In this document: positions 17,892 through 26,647 of the stretch, piece after piece | Numbering within the stretch: position 1 is the stretch's first letter | Layout: each line of letters starts with the position of its first letter | DNA from: Tunturiibacter empetritectus | Lineage (GTDB): Bacteria; Acidobacteriota; Terriglobia; Terriglobales; Acidobacteriaceae | DNA length: 64,000 nucleotides | Assembly: GCF_014201375.1 (NCBI RefSeq) | Contig: NZ_JACHDZ010000005.1 | Span: 248,001 to 312,000 of the forward strand | Reading direction: 5' to 3' | The notes under the pieces: model-generated | Told to the model about the DNA's origin: nothing | What the model saw: only the letters and a program-made list of their open reading frames with translations | Database searches by the model: none | Program-made: the position numbers and the translations under genes

Positions 17892-19253
17892 TCAAACTAC
17901 AGGCCCCGCCACATTAGACGTCTCTACACTCCGTTCATCTGCCTGCCCCCCGCGAGCCAGCGCCCGTCGCAGCACCACCTCAAGCGCAGCCTTCTGCTCA
18001 ACATACTCGCTCTCGGTTAACTTCCCTTGCAATCTATCGGTCTCCAGCGAGAATAACTCTTCCTTCATCGCAGCAAGCAGGGAACCAGGCGCCGCCGCCA
18101 GCGAACCCGCCCCACCCACACCAGCCGTCGCACTCACCGCCGCAGCAGGCCCATTCTTCAACATCACCCCCGCACCCACCGCCAGCACCAGCCCAAGCCC
18201 ACCCAGAATCCACCCCTTGTACTTAGCCCAAGGATCGTTCGTCCCCTCAGGATCAAGCGGAGTGCCCAGCCCTCCACCCGGTCGCGTATCGCTCGCCGCC
18301 GCACTCGTCGCACCACCCGCACCAGTCTGTCCCGAAGCACCCTCTGCCGCTCCACCCTCACCCGCCGCTGCAGCAGCCCCCGTATCCCGCGGCATCTGCC
18401 CCGTCCCCGAGATCGTAAAGTCCAGCGTCTGCGAAGGAGCCACACCCCGCGCCACATAAGTCTGCGCCGTAGTCTCCTCAGTCACCGCCGTATAAGGTGC
18501 AGAAGGCCCCGGCTTGAACGTCATGCTCTTCGGCATCATCACCGCGATCGTGTCCGTCGGCATCATCACCCGCGGCGAAAACTTCAGGCTCCCGCCATAC
18601 GGCAGCTTGTACGTAATCTGAAACCGCGTCTCCCCCGGCCGAATCGGAAAGATAAACGCATAGTGATTCGGCTCGCCCAGCGGCACCGGCGACGCCTGCA
18701 CCGGCATCCCACCCGGCGCGAGCGCAGCCGACCCCTCCACCACCGCACCCTCCGGCAGATAAAACTCAAACGGCCTGTCGCTAAACTGCGTCAATGGAGG
18801 ACTCGACTCATTCTTCACAAAGAAATTCTCCACCACATGCAGCGACTTCCCGCTCTCATCGGTCTGCAGCCGCATCACATCGGCCTCGCTGCTCACACCC
18901 TTCACCTTCGCCGCAGCGTTATACACATCCACCTCAACCGACTGCGTTCCCGGAGGCGCCGGCCGAAAGTAGTTCGCCTTATCATGCGTCACCCGCACCA
19001 GATGAATAGCCTGGCTCTCGTTCGCTGGCACATCCAACGTAAAGCGGCCCTTCGCGTCCGTCTTGGTCCGCGTCGCCTCCTGCATGCCCTGCTGCAGACG
19101 AATCAACACCACGTCATCGCCAGCCGCAGGCTTGTTGGTCGTCTTATTTGTAACCGTGCCGGTAATTGAATCAGCAAAAGCCAAACTGGAAGACGCCGCC
19201 ACCATCGCAGCAGCCACAACAAAACGTCGAAGGAAAAGAGGAAAAAATCTCAC
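17892..19253 (-). CDS. Exported protein with carboxypeptidase-regulatory-like domain and C-terminal membrane anchor
   Basis: 453 residues. Signal peptide to SSLAFA (~residue 27). SITGTVTNKTTNKPAAGDDVVLIRL and GRFTLDVP mark a carboxypeptidase-regulatory-like beta-sandwich (~28-110). A second beta-rich domain follows with PFEFYLPEGAVVEGS and FIFPIRPGETRFQITYKLPY. Then a Gly/Ala linker, a membrane helix (GWILGGLGLVLAVGAGVML) and a cytoplasmic helical tail with LETDRLQGKLTESEYVEQKAALEVVL, a segment like those in CcmI-type proteins. Its place directly beyond the cytochrome c genes hints at a role in that pathway, but this is inference. Start is a GTG at 19253. Confidence 0.7.
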   Translation of the reverse strand: MRFFPLFLRRFVVAAAMVAASSSLAFADSITGTVTNKTTNKPAAGDDVVLIRLQQGMQEATRTKTDAKGRFTLDVPANESQAIHLVRVTHDKANYFRPAPPGTQSVEVDVYNAAAKVKGVSSEADVMRLQTDESGKSLHVVENFFVKNESSPPLTQFSDRPFEFYLPEGAVVEGSAALAPGGMPVQASPVPLGEPNHYAFIFPIRPGETRFQITYKLPYGGSLKFSPRVMMPTDTIAVMMPKSMTFKPGPSAPYTAVTEETTAQTYVARGVAPSQTLDFTISGTGQMPRDTGAAAAAGEGGAAEGASGQTGAGGATSAAASDTRPGGGLGTPLDPEGTNDPWAKYKGWILGGLGLVLAVGAGVMLKNGPAAAVSATAGVGGAGSLAAAPGSLLAAMKEELFSLETDRLQGKLTESEYVEQKAALEVVLRRALARGGQADERSVETSNVAGPVV

Positions 19254-19546
19254 CCTACAAGTTTACGTCAAACCAGCCCCGCCTTGATGCTGCGCTCTTT
19301 TCCCGTCCCCACCAAACCTCGCTGCTGCCGGTGTTCTTACCTGCCATACAAAAGCGTCGACAGGTGCTGTCGTTCTTTCCCACGACCCAAAAGCGACTTC
19401 GGGTGCCGCCGTTTTCCGCCGCATCCAAAAACATCGTCATCTCGACCGAAGCGGCGCAGTCTCATCGCGCTGCGAAGTGGAGAGATCCCCGCATTTGCTT
19501 TTGCCTTGTCGTTGTTCGTTCTTCTTCTTACCTTGCCGCATCCACC
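19254..19546. other. Intergenic region with family I repeat
   Basis: 293 nt between the 17892-19253 gene and the ccmI-like gene. Apart from the palindromic repeat at 19436-19500 I see nothing gene-like. Confidence 0.6.
19436..19500 (+). repeat. Family I palindromic repeat, copy c
   Basis: GTCATCTCGACCGAAGC followed by arms GCGGCGC / GCGCTGC (one G-U pair in RNA) and AAGTGGAGAGATCCCC. Confidence 0.8.
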
Positions 19547-19840
19547 CTAAGCCCGACTCCGCCGCCCAAAATCCCCACGAGCCTCCAGCCCGTCCATCTC
19601 CGCAATCACCCGCGCCGCCTCATCTTCAAGCCCCGCCCGCTGCTCCGCGTAGTCCTGCTCCGGATACTTCCCAGCCAGATACTCAAAATTCAGATCCCGC
19701 AGATTCTCATAGATCACATCCTTCCGCTCCCGCAGATAATCCACCCGCGTCTTATCCGCTTGAACAAAAGGATTCCTCTCCGGCCAGAAGATGAACCCAA
19801 ACAGCGCCAGCGTCAGCACCACACCCGCAATCATGCCCAT
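19547..19840 (-). CDS. Short CcmI-like c-type cytochrome biogenesis protein
   Basis: 97 residues: one N-terminal membrane helix (MGMIAGVVLTLALFGFIFW) and a charged helical part (YLRERKDVIYENLRDLNFEYLAGKYPEQDYAEQRAGLEDEAA). This matches the membrane anchor and first cytoplasmic helices of CcmI, without the TPR domain that holds apocytochrome in proteobacteria. The ATG at 19840 lies 1 nt after the ccmH stop, and no ribosome-binding site outside ccmH is needed, so translation is probably coupled. It is the last gene of the ccmF-ccmH-ccmI-like group. Confidence 0.7.
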   Translation of the reverse strand: MGMIAGVVLTLALFGFIFWPERNPFVQADKTRVDYLRERKDVIYENLRDLNFEYLAGKYPEQDYAEQRAGLEDEAARVIAEMDGLEARGDFGRRSRA

Positions 19841-19841
19841 C

Positions 19842-20408
19842 TCAGTACTCCGTCTCCCGCCGAATCCGTTCGCGCACAGCATCGCCACCCGTCGCAAGCC
19901 CAGCCGCACTCACAGCTCGACGTTGCGCCGATCGCGCCGACCACATCTTCACCAGAAATCCCGTCCCAATCGTCGCCAGCAGAAACACCGCCATCGGCGC
20001 GATCCACGCCACATTATCGAATCCCCCACGAATCGGCGCCGCCAGCACCGTCGCCCCATACTTCGTCTCGAACCAGTTGAAGATCGAAGTATCCGTTCCC
20101 CCCGCATCGATCCCAGAGTGCAACTCGCTAATCATCACTGGAGAAACAGGGCACCCGACATGGTTGCACTCCAGCAACACCTGCCCGCATCCGCAGGTGC
20201 AGATCATCTCATGACCCATCTTCTCGAAGCGCGAACCAGGCGTAGCCCCCAGCATCACCACCGCCAGCAAACAAACCATCCCCGCACCAGCAAAGCGTCG
20301 AAAGCGACCAACGGGAGCCGCAACCGAAGGGGTAGACAAACCACGAAGTGGTCGCACTCCGCGCAGGAGGCCCGTCCGGCAGGACAGTCTTGCAGCAAAC
20401 TCAAACAT
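19842..20408 (-). CDS. ccmH: Cytochrome c biogenesis protein CcmH/CycL-type thiol reductase
   Basis: 188 residues from the ATG at 20408. CcmH keeps the CxxCH cysteines of apocytochrome c reduced on the outer face of the membrane. After a hydrophobic segment (FAGAGMVCLLAVVMLG) comes MICTCGCGQVLLECNHVGC: Cys70, Cys72, Cys74, Cys81 and Cys86, a multi-Cys variant of the classical LRCxxCQ motif. A second helix (WIAPMAVFLLATIGTGFLV) ends the protein. The start overlaps the ccmF stop by 8 nt. Residues ~8-35 are encoded by a family II repeat (20304-20386), so this N-terminal extension is probably not ancestral; an internal ATG at 20279 is an alternative start. Confidence 0.8.
   Translation of the reverse strand: MFEFAARLSCRTGLLRGVRPLRGLSTPSVAAPVGRFRRFAGAGMVCLLAVVMLGATPGSRFEKMGHEMICTCGCGQVLLECNHVGCPVSPVMISELHSGIDAGGTDTSIFNWFETKYGATVLAAPIRGGFDNVAWIAPMAVFLLATIGTGFLVKMWSARSAQRRAVSAAGLATGGDAVRERIRRETEY
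20304..20386 (+). repeat. Family II repeat inside the ccmH reading frame
   Basis: GCGACCAACGGGAG, CCACGAAGTGG and GAGGCCCGTCCGGCAGGACA match the intergenic family II copies, but this copy lies within the first 36 codons of ccmH (antisense to it). Confidence 0.75.
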
Positions 20409-22470
20409 GATGAACCTCAGCCTCAACCACCGGCGCCTCCACAGCAACCCGCGCAGCAGTCCGAGCAAGGTTAGGCACCAGCGCCAGGAACGTCCCCCCC
20501 ACCACAATCAAAACCCCAATCCAGATCCAGTTCATCAGCGGATTCAGAAACACCTTGATAATCGGCCGATCCGTATCAGGATTCTTCCCCTCATAGATCA
20601 CATACAGATCGCTCGCGAGCGTAGAGTGCAGCGCCACCATCGTCGACGAAGTCTGACTCGCAATGTAAAACCGCTTCTCCGGAGCAAGCTGCGTAATCTT
20701 CTTCCCCCCGCGGAAGACATCCATCAACGCATACTCCGTGTCGTAGTTCCGGTTGCTGTCCTGCGTATAGCTCTTGCACACTAGCCGGTACGGCCCCAGC
20801 TTCAACGTATCGCCAAAGCCCATCTCCTGCTCATGCGACTGGTTGAACGCCCCGCCAGCAATCCCGATAAACATCACCACGATGCCGAAGTGCACAATAT
20901 AGCCGCCATAGCGCCGCGTATTCCGCCGCACCAGCAGCACAGTAGAAGCCACCAGGTTCTTACCCGTCTGCGTCGCCACCACATTCGCCCCACGCAGAAA
21001 CTCCGCCCCAATCGCCGTAATCACACCAGCCGCCAGCGTAAATGTCACCAGCGAAAACAGCGTAGCCTGCCAATCATCCCCAGCCTGCCACGGCCTCACG
21101 CCCACACCCAGCAACACCACCAGCGCCACACCCATCGCGATAGAAGGCAGAATAAAATTTCTGCGAATCGACCGCAGCGAAGTCGAACGCCACGCCAGCA
21201 GCGGCCCAATCCCCGTCAGAAACAGCAGAAACAATCCAATCGGCAGATTCACGCGGTTATAAAACGGAGCACCCATCGTGACCTTCGTGCCCTGCACATA
21301 CTCGCTCAATACAGGAAACAACGTCCCCCAAAGCACCGTAAAGCAAGCCGCCAGCAGAATCAGATTGTTGAACAGAAAACTAGACTCGCGGCTCACCAGC
21401 GACTCCAGCCTGTTCTCCGACTTCAAATGATCCCGCTGCTTGAAGAACGTAAACAAGCACACCGCAAACACAATCAGGATGAACCCATAGAACCAGTCCC
21501 CAATCGAGCTCTGCGCAAACGCATGCACCGAACTTACAATCCCCGACCGCGTCAGCAGCGTCCCCAAAATCGTCAGCATAAACGTCGAGAAGATCAGCCA
21601 CACATTCCAGCTCTTCATCATCCCGCGCTTCTCCTGCATCATCACCGAGTGCAGAAACGCCGTCCCCGTCAGCCACGGCATCAGGCTCGCGTTCTCCACC
21701 GGATCCCAGCCCCAGTACCCACCCCACCCCAGCACGCTATAAGCCCAGTGCGCTCCAAGAAAGATCCCGCACGTCAAAAACAGCCACGTCACCATCGTCC
21801 AGCGCCGCGTGATATGAATCCACTTCTCCCCCGGATACCGCATCATCAGCGCACCCAGCGCAAACGCAAACGGCACCGAGAACCCCACATATCCCAGGTA
21901 CAGCATCGGAGGATGAATCACCATCTCCGGATACTGCAGCAGCGGATTCAACCCAAACCCATCCGTCGCCACCGGGCCCGGCTGAATCGCAAACGGCGGA
22001 GCCGCAAAGTTCAGCAGCAGCAAAAAGAACACCTGAATCCCCGCCAGAATCGTCGAAGCAAACGCCGACAGCCGCACATCCACCTTGTGCCGCATCCGCA
22101 ACACAAACCCGTAAGCCGACAGCAGCCACGCCCACAGCAGTAGCGAGCCCTCCTGCCCCGACCACAGCGCAGAGAACTTGTAAGCCGTATTCAAATCACG
22201 ATTCGTATGGTGCAGAATGTACGAGACCGAATAGTCGTTAGTAAACGAAGCCCACACCAGCGCAAATGCCGCACAACTCAGAGCAACAAAACTCGAGATC
22301 CCCGCCCGTCGCGCCGTCTCACCCAGCCGCCCCGCGCCGCCATCGACGCCCGCCGCCATCCCGCGCGTACGCCACAGCGCAACCCCACCCATTACCAGCG
22401 TATAGGCGCTCAATGCCAGAGCCAGCAGCAACGTAAAACTACCAAACTCCGGCATAGGATGCAGTCGCAT
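20401..22470 (-). CDS. ccmF: Cytochrome c heme lyase CcmF
   Basis: 689 residues, ~15 membrane helices. CcmF ligates heme to apocytochrome c at the outer side of the cytoplasmic membrane. The tryptophan-rich WWD motif is clear (LGWGGYWGWDPVENASLMPWL, near residue 245), together with HPPMLYLGYVGFSVPFAFALG and GTLLTRSGIVSSVHAFA with conserved His residues. C-terminal GGYIVHFGIVVMFIGIAG is also typical. AGAGGAA precedes the ATG at 22470. First gene of the ccmF-ccmH-ccmI-like unit. The heme exporter genes ccmABC and ccmE are not in this window. Confidence 0.93.
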   Translation of the reverse strand: MRLHPMPEFGSFTLLLALALSAYTLVMGGVALWRTRGMAAGVDGGAGRLGETARRAGISSFVALSCAAFALVWASFTNDYSVSYILHHTNRDLNTAYKFSALWSGQEGSLLLWAWLLSAYGFVLRMRHKVDVRLSAFASTILAGIQVFFLLLLNFAAPPFAIQPGPVATDGFGLNPLLQYPEMVIHPPMLYLGYVGFSVPFAFALGALMMRYPGEKWIHITRRWTMVTWLFLTCGIFLGAHWAYSVLGWGGYWGWDPVENASLMPWLTGTAFLHSVMMQEKRGMMKSWNVWLIFSTFMLTILGTLLTRSGIVSSVHAFAQSSIGDWFYGFILIVFAVCLFTFFKQRDHLKSENRLESLVSRESSFLFNNLILLAACFTVLWGTLFPVLSEYVQGTKVTMGAPFYNRVNLPIGLFLLFLTGIGPLLAWRSTSLRSIRRNFILPSIAMGVALVVLLGVGVRPWQAGDDWQATLFSLVTFTLAAGVITAIGAEFLRGANVVATQTGKNLVASTVLLVRRNTRRYGGYIVHFGIVVMFIGIAGGAFNQSHEQEMGFGDTLKLGPYRLVCKSYTQDSNRNYDTEYALMDVFRGGKKITQLAPEKRFYIASQTSSTMVALHSTLASDLYVIYEGKNPDTDRPIIKVFLNPLMNWIWIGVLIVVGGTFLALVPNLARTAARVAVEAPVVEAEVHHV

Positions 22471-22591
22471 GAATTCCTCTGCCTTATTCTCTCAAGCGCA
22501 GAGCGTATCAGCAATCAACCAATGGATGGACGCATCGTTTACCGGACAACTTTACCGTCGCAAGCGTCGTTACGAGAAACAGGCAGAGTCG

Positions 22592-22987
22592 TTACTGCGG
22601 CAACACGCCGGAGTCGCGTCTTCCATCCCGAACCAGGCCATGAACCGTCGCCAGCAGATGATCCGGCAGCAGCGGTTTCATCCGAAACGTCACGTTCAGC
22701 CCCTCGTACTCCTCTTCCGCCTCCTGCAGCCCGCTGATCACCAGCACCGGCACCACAGGATTCGTCTTGCGCAATGCCCGAACAAAATCCGCACCCGTCA
22801 TCCCCGGCATCAGGTGGTCTGTAATCACCAACCCGATCTCCGCGGGAAACTCGCCCCCCTGAATCTGTTCCAGCGCCCGCGATGGATTCAGAGCCGCAAT
22901 CACAAAGTACCCCGCCCGCTTCAAAATCGTCTGTCGGGTTGCAGCCTGTACGGCATTATCATCGATAAGAAGAAGGGTGGCCGGCAT
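22592..22987 (-). CDS. Single-domain response regulator
   Basis: 131 residues, a receiver domain only. LLLIDDNAV carries the acidic pair, LVITDHLMPGMTG the phospho-acceptor Asp, VLVISG the switch Ser and MKPL the conserved Lys. There is no output domain, so it probably acts by protein contact. The ATG at 22987 starts right before the first strand; the frame is open to 23095 but that part has no receiver similarity. No sensor kinase is adjacent. Confidence 0.85.
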   Translation of the reverse strand: MPATLLLIDDNAVQAATRQTILKRAGYFVIAALNPSRALEQIQGGEFPAEIGLVITDHLMPGMTGADFVRALRKTNPVVPVLVISGLQEAEEEYEGLNVTFRMKPLLPDHLLATVHGLVRDGRRDSGVLPQ

Positions 22988-23353
22988 TCGAGAGATGGTC
23001 TGTTCCAAGGGAGAGTTCACCAATAAATCCAATTCAGAACCTCTTTCAAGAAATCTGTGTTGTGGTGTAACCAAAGGTGATCCGACCAATTCCACAATCT
23101 CTGGGATGCACCCTCTCCATCAAACGTTGGTACAAGATGCCCGTCTTTTGGAAAAAAATAGCTAACCATACGACATTTTGTCCTTGCGTCTGGCCATAAT
23201 CTCCCAAAACCAGACTCCAACACCTACAAAATTTGGAAGACAGTATCAAAACAATTTACAGTTGGCCCCAGTACCATCCAACTTCCCGCACCGAAACTGC
23301 GCCGAATAGCAGAAGAACAGCGACAGAACGGAAGCAGAACAACAAGGGTTACC
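22988..23353. other. 366-nt divergent intergenic region
   Basis: AT-richer than its surroundings. It separates the leftward response regulator from the rightward symporter and must contain both promoters. I see no gene, no family I-III repeat and no convincing promoter pair. Confidence 0.5.
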
Positions 23354-25195
23354 GTGAATCTCTCCATCATCGACTGGCTCATTATGCTGGTCTACTTCGT
23401 CTTCGTTCTGGGCATCGGCTTCGCCCTCAAGCGCTACATGCGCACCTCAAATGACTTCTTCCTCGCCGGCCGCTCCATTCCCGCCTGGGTTTGCGGACTC
23501 GCCTTCATCTCCGCCAACCTCGGCGCCCAGGAGGTCATCGGCATGGGTGCCTCCGGCGCCAAGTACGGCATCATCACCAGCCACTTCTACTGGATCGGCG
23601 CCATCCCCGCGATGGTCTTCGTCGGCATCTTCATGATGCCCTTCTACTACGGCTCCAAAGCCCGCTCGGTGCCGGAATACCTCCGCATGCGCTTCGACGA
23701 GAAGACCCGCGCCGTCAACGCCTTCTCCTTCGCCATCATGACCGTGCTCTCCTCCGGCATCTCCATGTACGCCATGGCGCTTTTGATCCAGACCCTCGGC
23801 CTCTTCCACGGCATCATCCCCGACGCCTACATCTTTCACCTCTCAGTCTTCCTATCGGCAATTATTGTGCTGGGCTATATCTTTCTCGGCGGACTCACCA
23901 GCGCCATCTACAACGAGGTCCTCCAGTTCTTCCTCATCGTCGCCGGCTTTGCCCCTTTGGTCTGGATCGGCCTCCGCAACGTAGGCGGCTGGCAGGGAAT
24001 CAAGCACACCCTCCCCGCCACCATGACCCACTCCTGGCGCGGCATGGCTCACGCGTCCACCAACACCCTCGGCGTCGAGTGGGTCGGTCTCGCCATGGGC
24101 CTTGGTTTCGTTCTCTCCTTCGGCTACTGGTGCACCGACTTCCTCGTCATCCAGCGCGCCATGGCCGCCGACTCCGAGGTCTCCGCCCGCCGCGTCCCCT
24201 TGATCGCCGCCATCCCCAAGATGTTCTTCCCCTTCCTGGTCATCCTCCCGGGGCTCATCGCCGTCACCGTCACCAGCCACATGGCCGGAGCAGGCCAGAC
24301 CACACCCGTCGTCACCCAGTCCCTCACCGTCACCCACCACGGCGTCCAAGGCACCGAGCCCGCCCTCTACACCCCACCCCTCGACGACCAGCACCCCCAC
24401 GGCATCATCCCCGAAAAGACCGACCCCGTCAGTGGCCAGCCCGTCCTCGACAACCACGGCAACCCCGTCTACAACTACGACCTAGCCATCCCCGTCATGC
24501 TCCTGCATTTCTTCCCAACCGGAATCCTCGGCCTCGGCCTGACCGCCCTCCTTGCCAGCTTCATGTCCGGCATGGCCGGCAACGTCACCGCCTTCAACAC
24601 CGTCTGGACCTACGACATCTATCAGGCCTACATCAACAAAAAGGGAACCGACGCCCACTACCTCTGGATGGGCCGCATGGCCACCATCGGAGGCGTCGCC
24701 CTCTCCATCGGCGCTGCCTACCTCGTCACCAACTTCAACAACATCATGGACGCGCTCCAGCTCGTCTTCTCCATCGTCAACGCCCCCCTCTTCGCCACCT
24801 TCCTCCTAGGCATGTTCTGGAAGCGCACCACCGGCCACGGCGCCTTCACAGGACTGCTCGCCGGCACCGGCACAGCTCTGGTCCACCACGGCCTCACCCT
24901 GCCCGCCGACGCATCGCCCGGCATCCACGGCGGCTGGATCGCCATCCTCCACCACTACCCCAGCGACATGGCGCAGAACTTCTGGACCGCCATCTTCGCC
25001 TTCACCATCAACCTGCTCGTCACCATCGCCGTTTCGCTCGCCACCAAGCCCCGCCCTGAGGTCGAACTCGTAGGCCTCGTCTACTCCCTAACCCCCAAAC
25101 CCATCGACACCCACCTGAGCTGGTATCAGAAGCCCGCCACCCTCGGCATCGTCGTCCTCGCCATGCTCATCGTCCTAAACCTAGTCTTCGCCTAA
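23354..25195 (+). CDS. Sodium/solute symporter (SSS/SGLT family)
   Basis: 613 residues and about 14 membrane helices. FFLAGRSIPAWVCGLAFISANLGAQEVIGMGASGAKYGI is split over helices 2-3 as in SGLT-like sugar transporters, followed by FYYGSKARSVPEYLRMRFDEKTR. A ~60-residue hydrophilic insert (residues ~315-375) with TDPVSGQPVLDNHGNPV lies in an outer loop. The later MAGNVTAFNTVWTYDIYQAYI matches the family's helix 9 loop. Probably Na+-driven uptake of a sugar or polyol. The start is the GTG at 23354. Downstream lie three short hairpins. Confidence 0.88.
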   Translation: MNLSIIDWLIMLVYFVFVLGIGFALKRYMRTSNDFFLAGRSIPAWVCGLAFISANLGAQEVIGMGASGAKYGIITSHFYWIGAIPAMVFVGIFMMPFYYGSKARSVPEYLRMRFDEKTRAVNAFSFAIMTVLSSGISMYAMALLIQTLGLFHGIIPDAYIFHLSVFLSAIIVLGYIFLGGLTSAIYNEVLQFFLIVAGFAPLVWIGLRNVGGWQGIKHTLPATMTHSWRGMAHASTNTLGVEWVGLAMGLGFVLSFGYWCTDFLVIQRAMAADSEVSARRVPLIAAIPKMFFPFLVILPGLIAVTVTSHMAGAGQTTPVVTQSLTVTHHGVQGTEPALYTPPLDDQHPHGIIPEKTDPVSGQPVLDNHGNPVYNYDLAIPVMLLHFFPTGILGLGLTALLASFMSGMAGNVTAFNTVWTYDIYQAYINKKGTDAHYLWMGRMATIGGVALSIGAAYLVTNFNNIMDALQLVFSIVNAPLFATFLLGMFWKRTTGHGAFTGLLAGTGTALVHHGLTLPADASPGIHGGWIAILHHYPSDMAQNFWTAIFAFTINLLVTIAVSLATKPRPEVELVGLVYSLTPKPIDTHLSWYQKPATLGIVVLAMLIVLNLVFA

Positions 25196-25475
25196 CCCGC
25201 TATCTGCTGCTGTCTGTTCTTCCGCTGCTGTTGCTTGTTCTTTTGCTCTGCTGTTGCTTGTTCTTTTGTTGTCATCCCGTAGGGATCTGCTGTTGTTTTT
25301 CTACTATCTTTCGCATCATCTCCGGCCCAGAGCCGGAGGATCTTGCTTTTGCTTTTCTTGTTGTCATCCCGCAGGGGATCTGCGTTTGCACTCGCCGAAA
25401 CAGCAAGCAGCCATCACCCTCAACCATTCTGCAGATGGAAGACGGTGACGACGCAAGGTCTTTCAGGCCGCTGAT
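25196..25475. repeat. Cluster of short hairpin repeats after the symporter gene
   Basis: Contains two near-copies of CTGCTGTTGCTTGTTCTTTTG, then ATCCC-gta-GGGAT (near 25273), TCCGGC-ccaga-GCCGGA (25321-25337) and a second ATCCC/GGGAT hairpin (near 25366). The two outer hairpins share the phrase GTTGTCATCCC. T-rich stretches follow each, so they may act as terminators. Confidence 0.55.
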
Positions 25476-25649
25476 CTATCTAGGTACCGTCTCCTGATAC
25501 ACGGGCCTCTGAAAACGAAAGAAGCGACAGTCGCACCGATCACATCGGAACGGATACAGAAAGATCAGGCTAAGGACTTTATCAAGTGGATGACGATGGG
25601 ACCGTCTCACTTCACCTTGACTTACACATTCAGGACACTTCGGCATCAT
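25476..25649 (-). CDS. Small zinc-ribbon protein
   Basis: 57 residues. CPEC at residues 5-8 and CDRC at 36-39 form a four-Cys zinc ribbon with the basic segment VRRSHRHPLDK and YPFRC between. I believe similar short proteins are common in Acidobacteriaceae, but I give no name. AGGAG lies about 8 nt before the ATG at 25649, which fixes the start; the longer frame up to 25688 lacks a ribosome-binding site. Possible roles: small nucleic-acid-binding protein or assembly partner. Confidence 0.6.
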   Translation of the reverse strand: MMPKCPECVSQGEVRRSHRHPLDKVLSLIFLYPFRCDRCDCRFFRFQRPVYQETVPR

Positions 25650-25784
25650 GGTCTTGCTCCTGGGGAGGCGCAAAGAATAGTCCCACACCGCAGGGTGTAA
25701 CGGACCACCACCTTTGTGGGATTGACTCCAAATCCCTGCTCCACTTCAGTGCATAATGAAACCAACAACAGCAAAGGACACCTC

Positions 25785-26039
25785 TTGGGACTAGACATCC
25801 GCATCCCCCTCGGCCTCATCTTCCTGCTCATCGGCGGCCTCATGAGCGTCTACGGCCTCCTCACCCGCCACAGCGCCGACATCTACGAGAAATCCATGGG
25901 CATCAACCTCAACCTAACCTGGGGCCTCCTCATGTTCCTCTTCGGAGCCATCATGTACTTCGTAGGCCGCCGCCAAAAATGGCAGGACGACCCAGTCAAC
26001 CCCCGCCCCTGGGAAAAACCCACCACCCCCCGCCACTAA
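25785..26039 (+). CDS. Small two-helix membrane protein
   Basis: 84 residues from a TTG at 25785, which has AAAGGA seven nt upstream; an ATG at 25716 in the same frame is possible but adds sequence with no membrane or domain character. LDIRIPLGLIFLLIGGLMSVYGLL and WGLLMFLFGAIMYFVGRRQ are two membrane helices joined by RHSADIYEKSMGINLNL. The stop overlaps the next start as TAATG, so translation is coupled with the YcxB-like gene. Function unknown. Confidence 0.65.
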   Translation: MGLDIRIPLGLIFLLIGGLMSVYGLLTRHSADIYEKSMGINLNLTWGLLMFLFGAIMYFVGRRQKWQDDPVNPRPWEKPTTPRH

Positions 26040-26530
26040 TGCACATTGAATATCAACTTACCCCGAAAGACTTCTATCAGGCTGCAAGCCTCTCGCAACG
26101 AAAGAAATTCGCGCGCTATGCCCTCTACATCTTTCCTGCCGTGGGCCTCTACTTCATCTTTGCTGGGTTACGAACAGCCTTTGCCTATGATGACTTTTCA
26201 GGTGTGCCGTCTCTTGGAATATCGGGCTGCTTGCTCGTGTTGTTCCCGTTGTTACCCAATCTGCTGTGGCGCCTTCAATCACGCAAGAATCCACTGCTGA
26301 AGGGTATTTGGAAGATCGATATCAACGAAGACTCCATTGAAGTTGCAGCCCCTAACATAGATTCGAAATACGCATGGTCAGCCTACTCATCGTTCACAGA
26401 AGATAAACATACTTTTCTCTTGCGTCAGCAAGGCACCGCACTCTTTATTCCAATCCCAAAGGGCGAACTCTCCGCACTTCAAATCGACGAACTCCGCACT
26501 ATCCTACAAAATCACCTCCCGCACAAATAA
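26039..26530 (+). CDS. YcxB-like membrane protein
   Basis: 163 residues. N-terminal LTPKDFYQA, two membrane helices (ALYIFPAVGLYFIFAGL and LGISGCLLVLFPLLPNLLW) and a C-terminal beta-rich part with WSAYSSFTEDKHTFLLRQQGTALFIPIPKG are the layout of the YcxB family, of unknown function. The gene is AT-richer than its neighbours. The start ATG overlaps the preceding stop. The last 18 nt belong to a 65-bp sequence that recurs just before the kinase gene at 27940. Confidence 0.7.
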   Translation: MHIEYQLTPKDFYQAASLSQRKKFARYALYIFPAVGLYFIFAGLRTAFAYDDFSGVPSLGISGCLLVLFPLLPNLLWRLQSRKNPLLKGIWKIDINEDSIEVAAPNIDSKYAWSAYSSFTEDKHTFLLRQQGTALFIPIPKGELSALQIDELRTILQNHLPHK

Positions 26531-26578
26531 CCCTCCCTAAACCATCCACACCCTCCCCGCTTGCGATAATCAATCCAT
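26513..26578 (+). repeat. 65-bp direct repeat, left copy
   Basis: Runs from CACCTCCC (end of the YcxB-like coding region) to CAATCCAT. It matches 27878-27941 with only a few differences and two 1-nt gaps. The two copies flank the MFS gene. Confidence 0.85.
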
Positions 26579-26647
26579 TAGTCCTCACCGGCGTCATAGA
26601 AAAAATCTATACCCGTATGCCCGCCCGGACACGTTACCCTTGAATCC

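Noticed and set aside
20833..22143. 436-codon frame antisense to ccmF
   Set aside because: Composition is His/Arg/Gln/Pro-rich, as expected from the reverse of a membrane protein gene; ccmF is certain.
23491..25059. 522-codon frame within the symporter gene
   Set aside because: A +2-frame shadow made of His, Arg and Pro.
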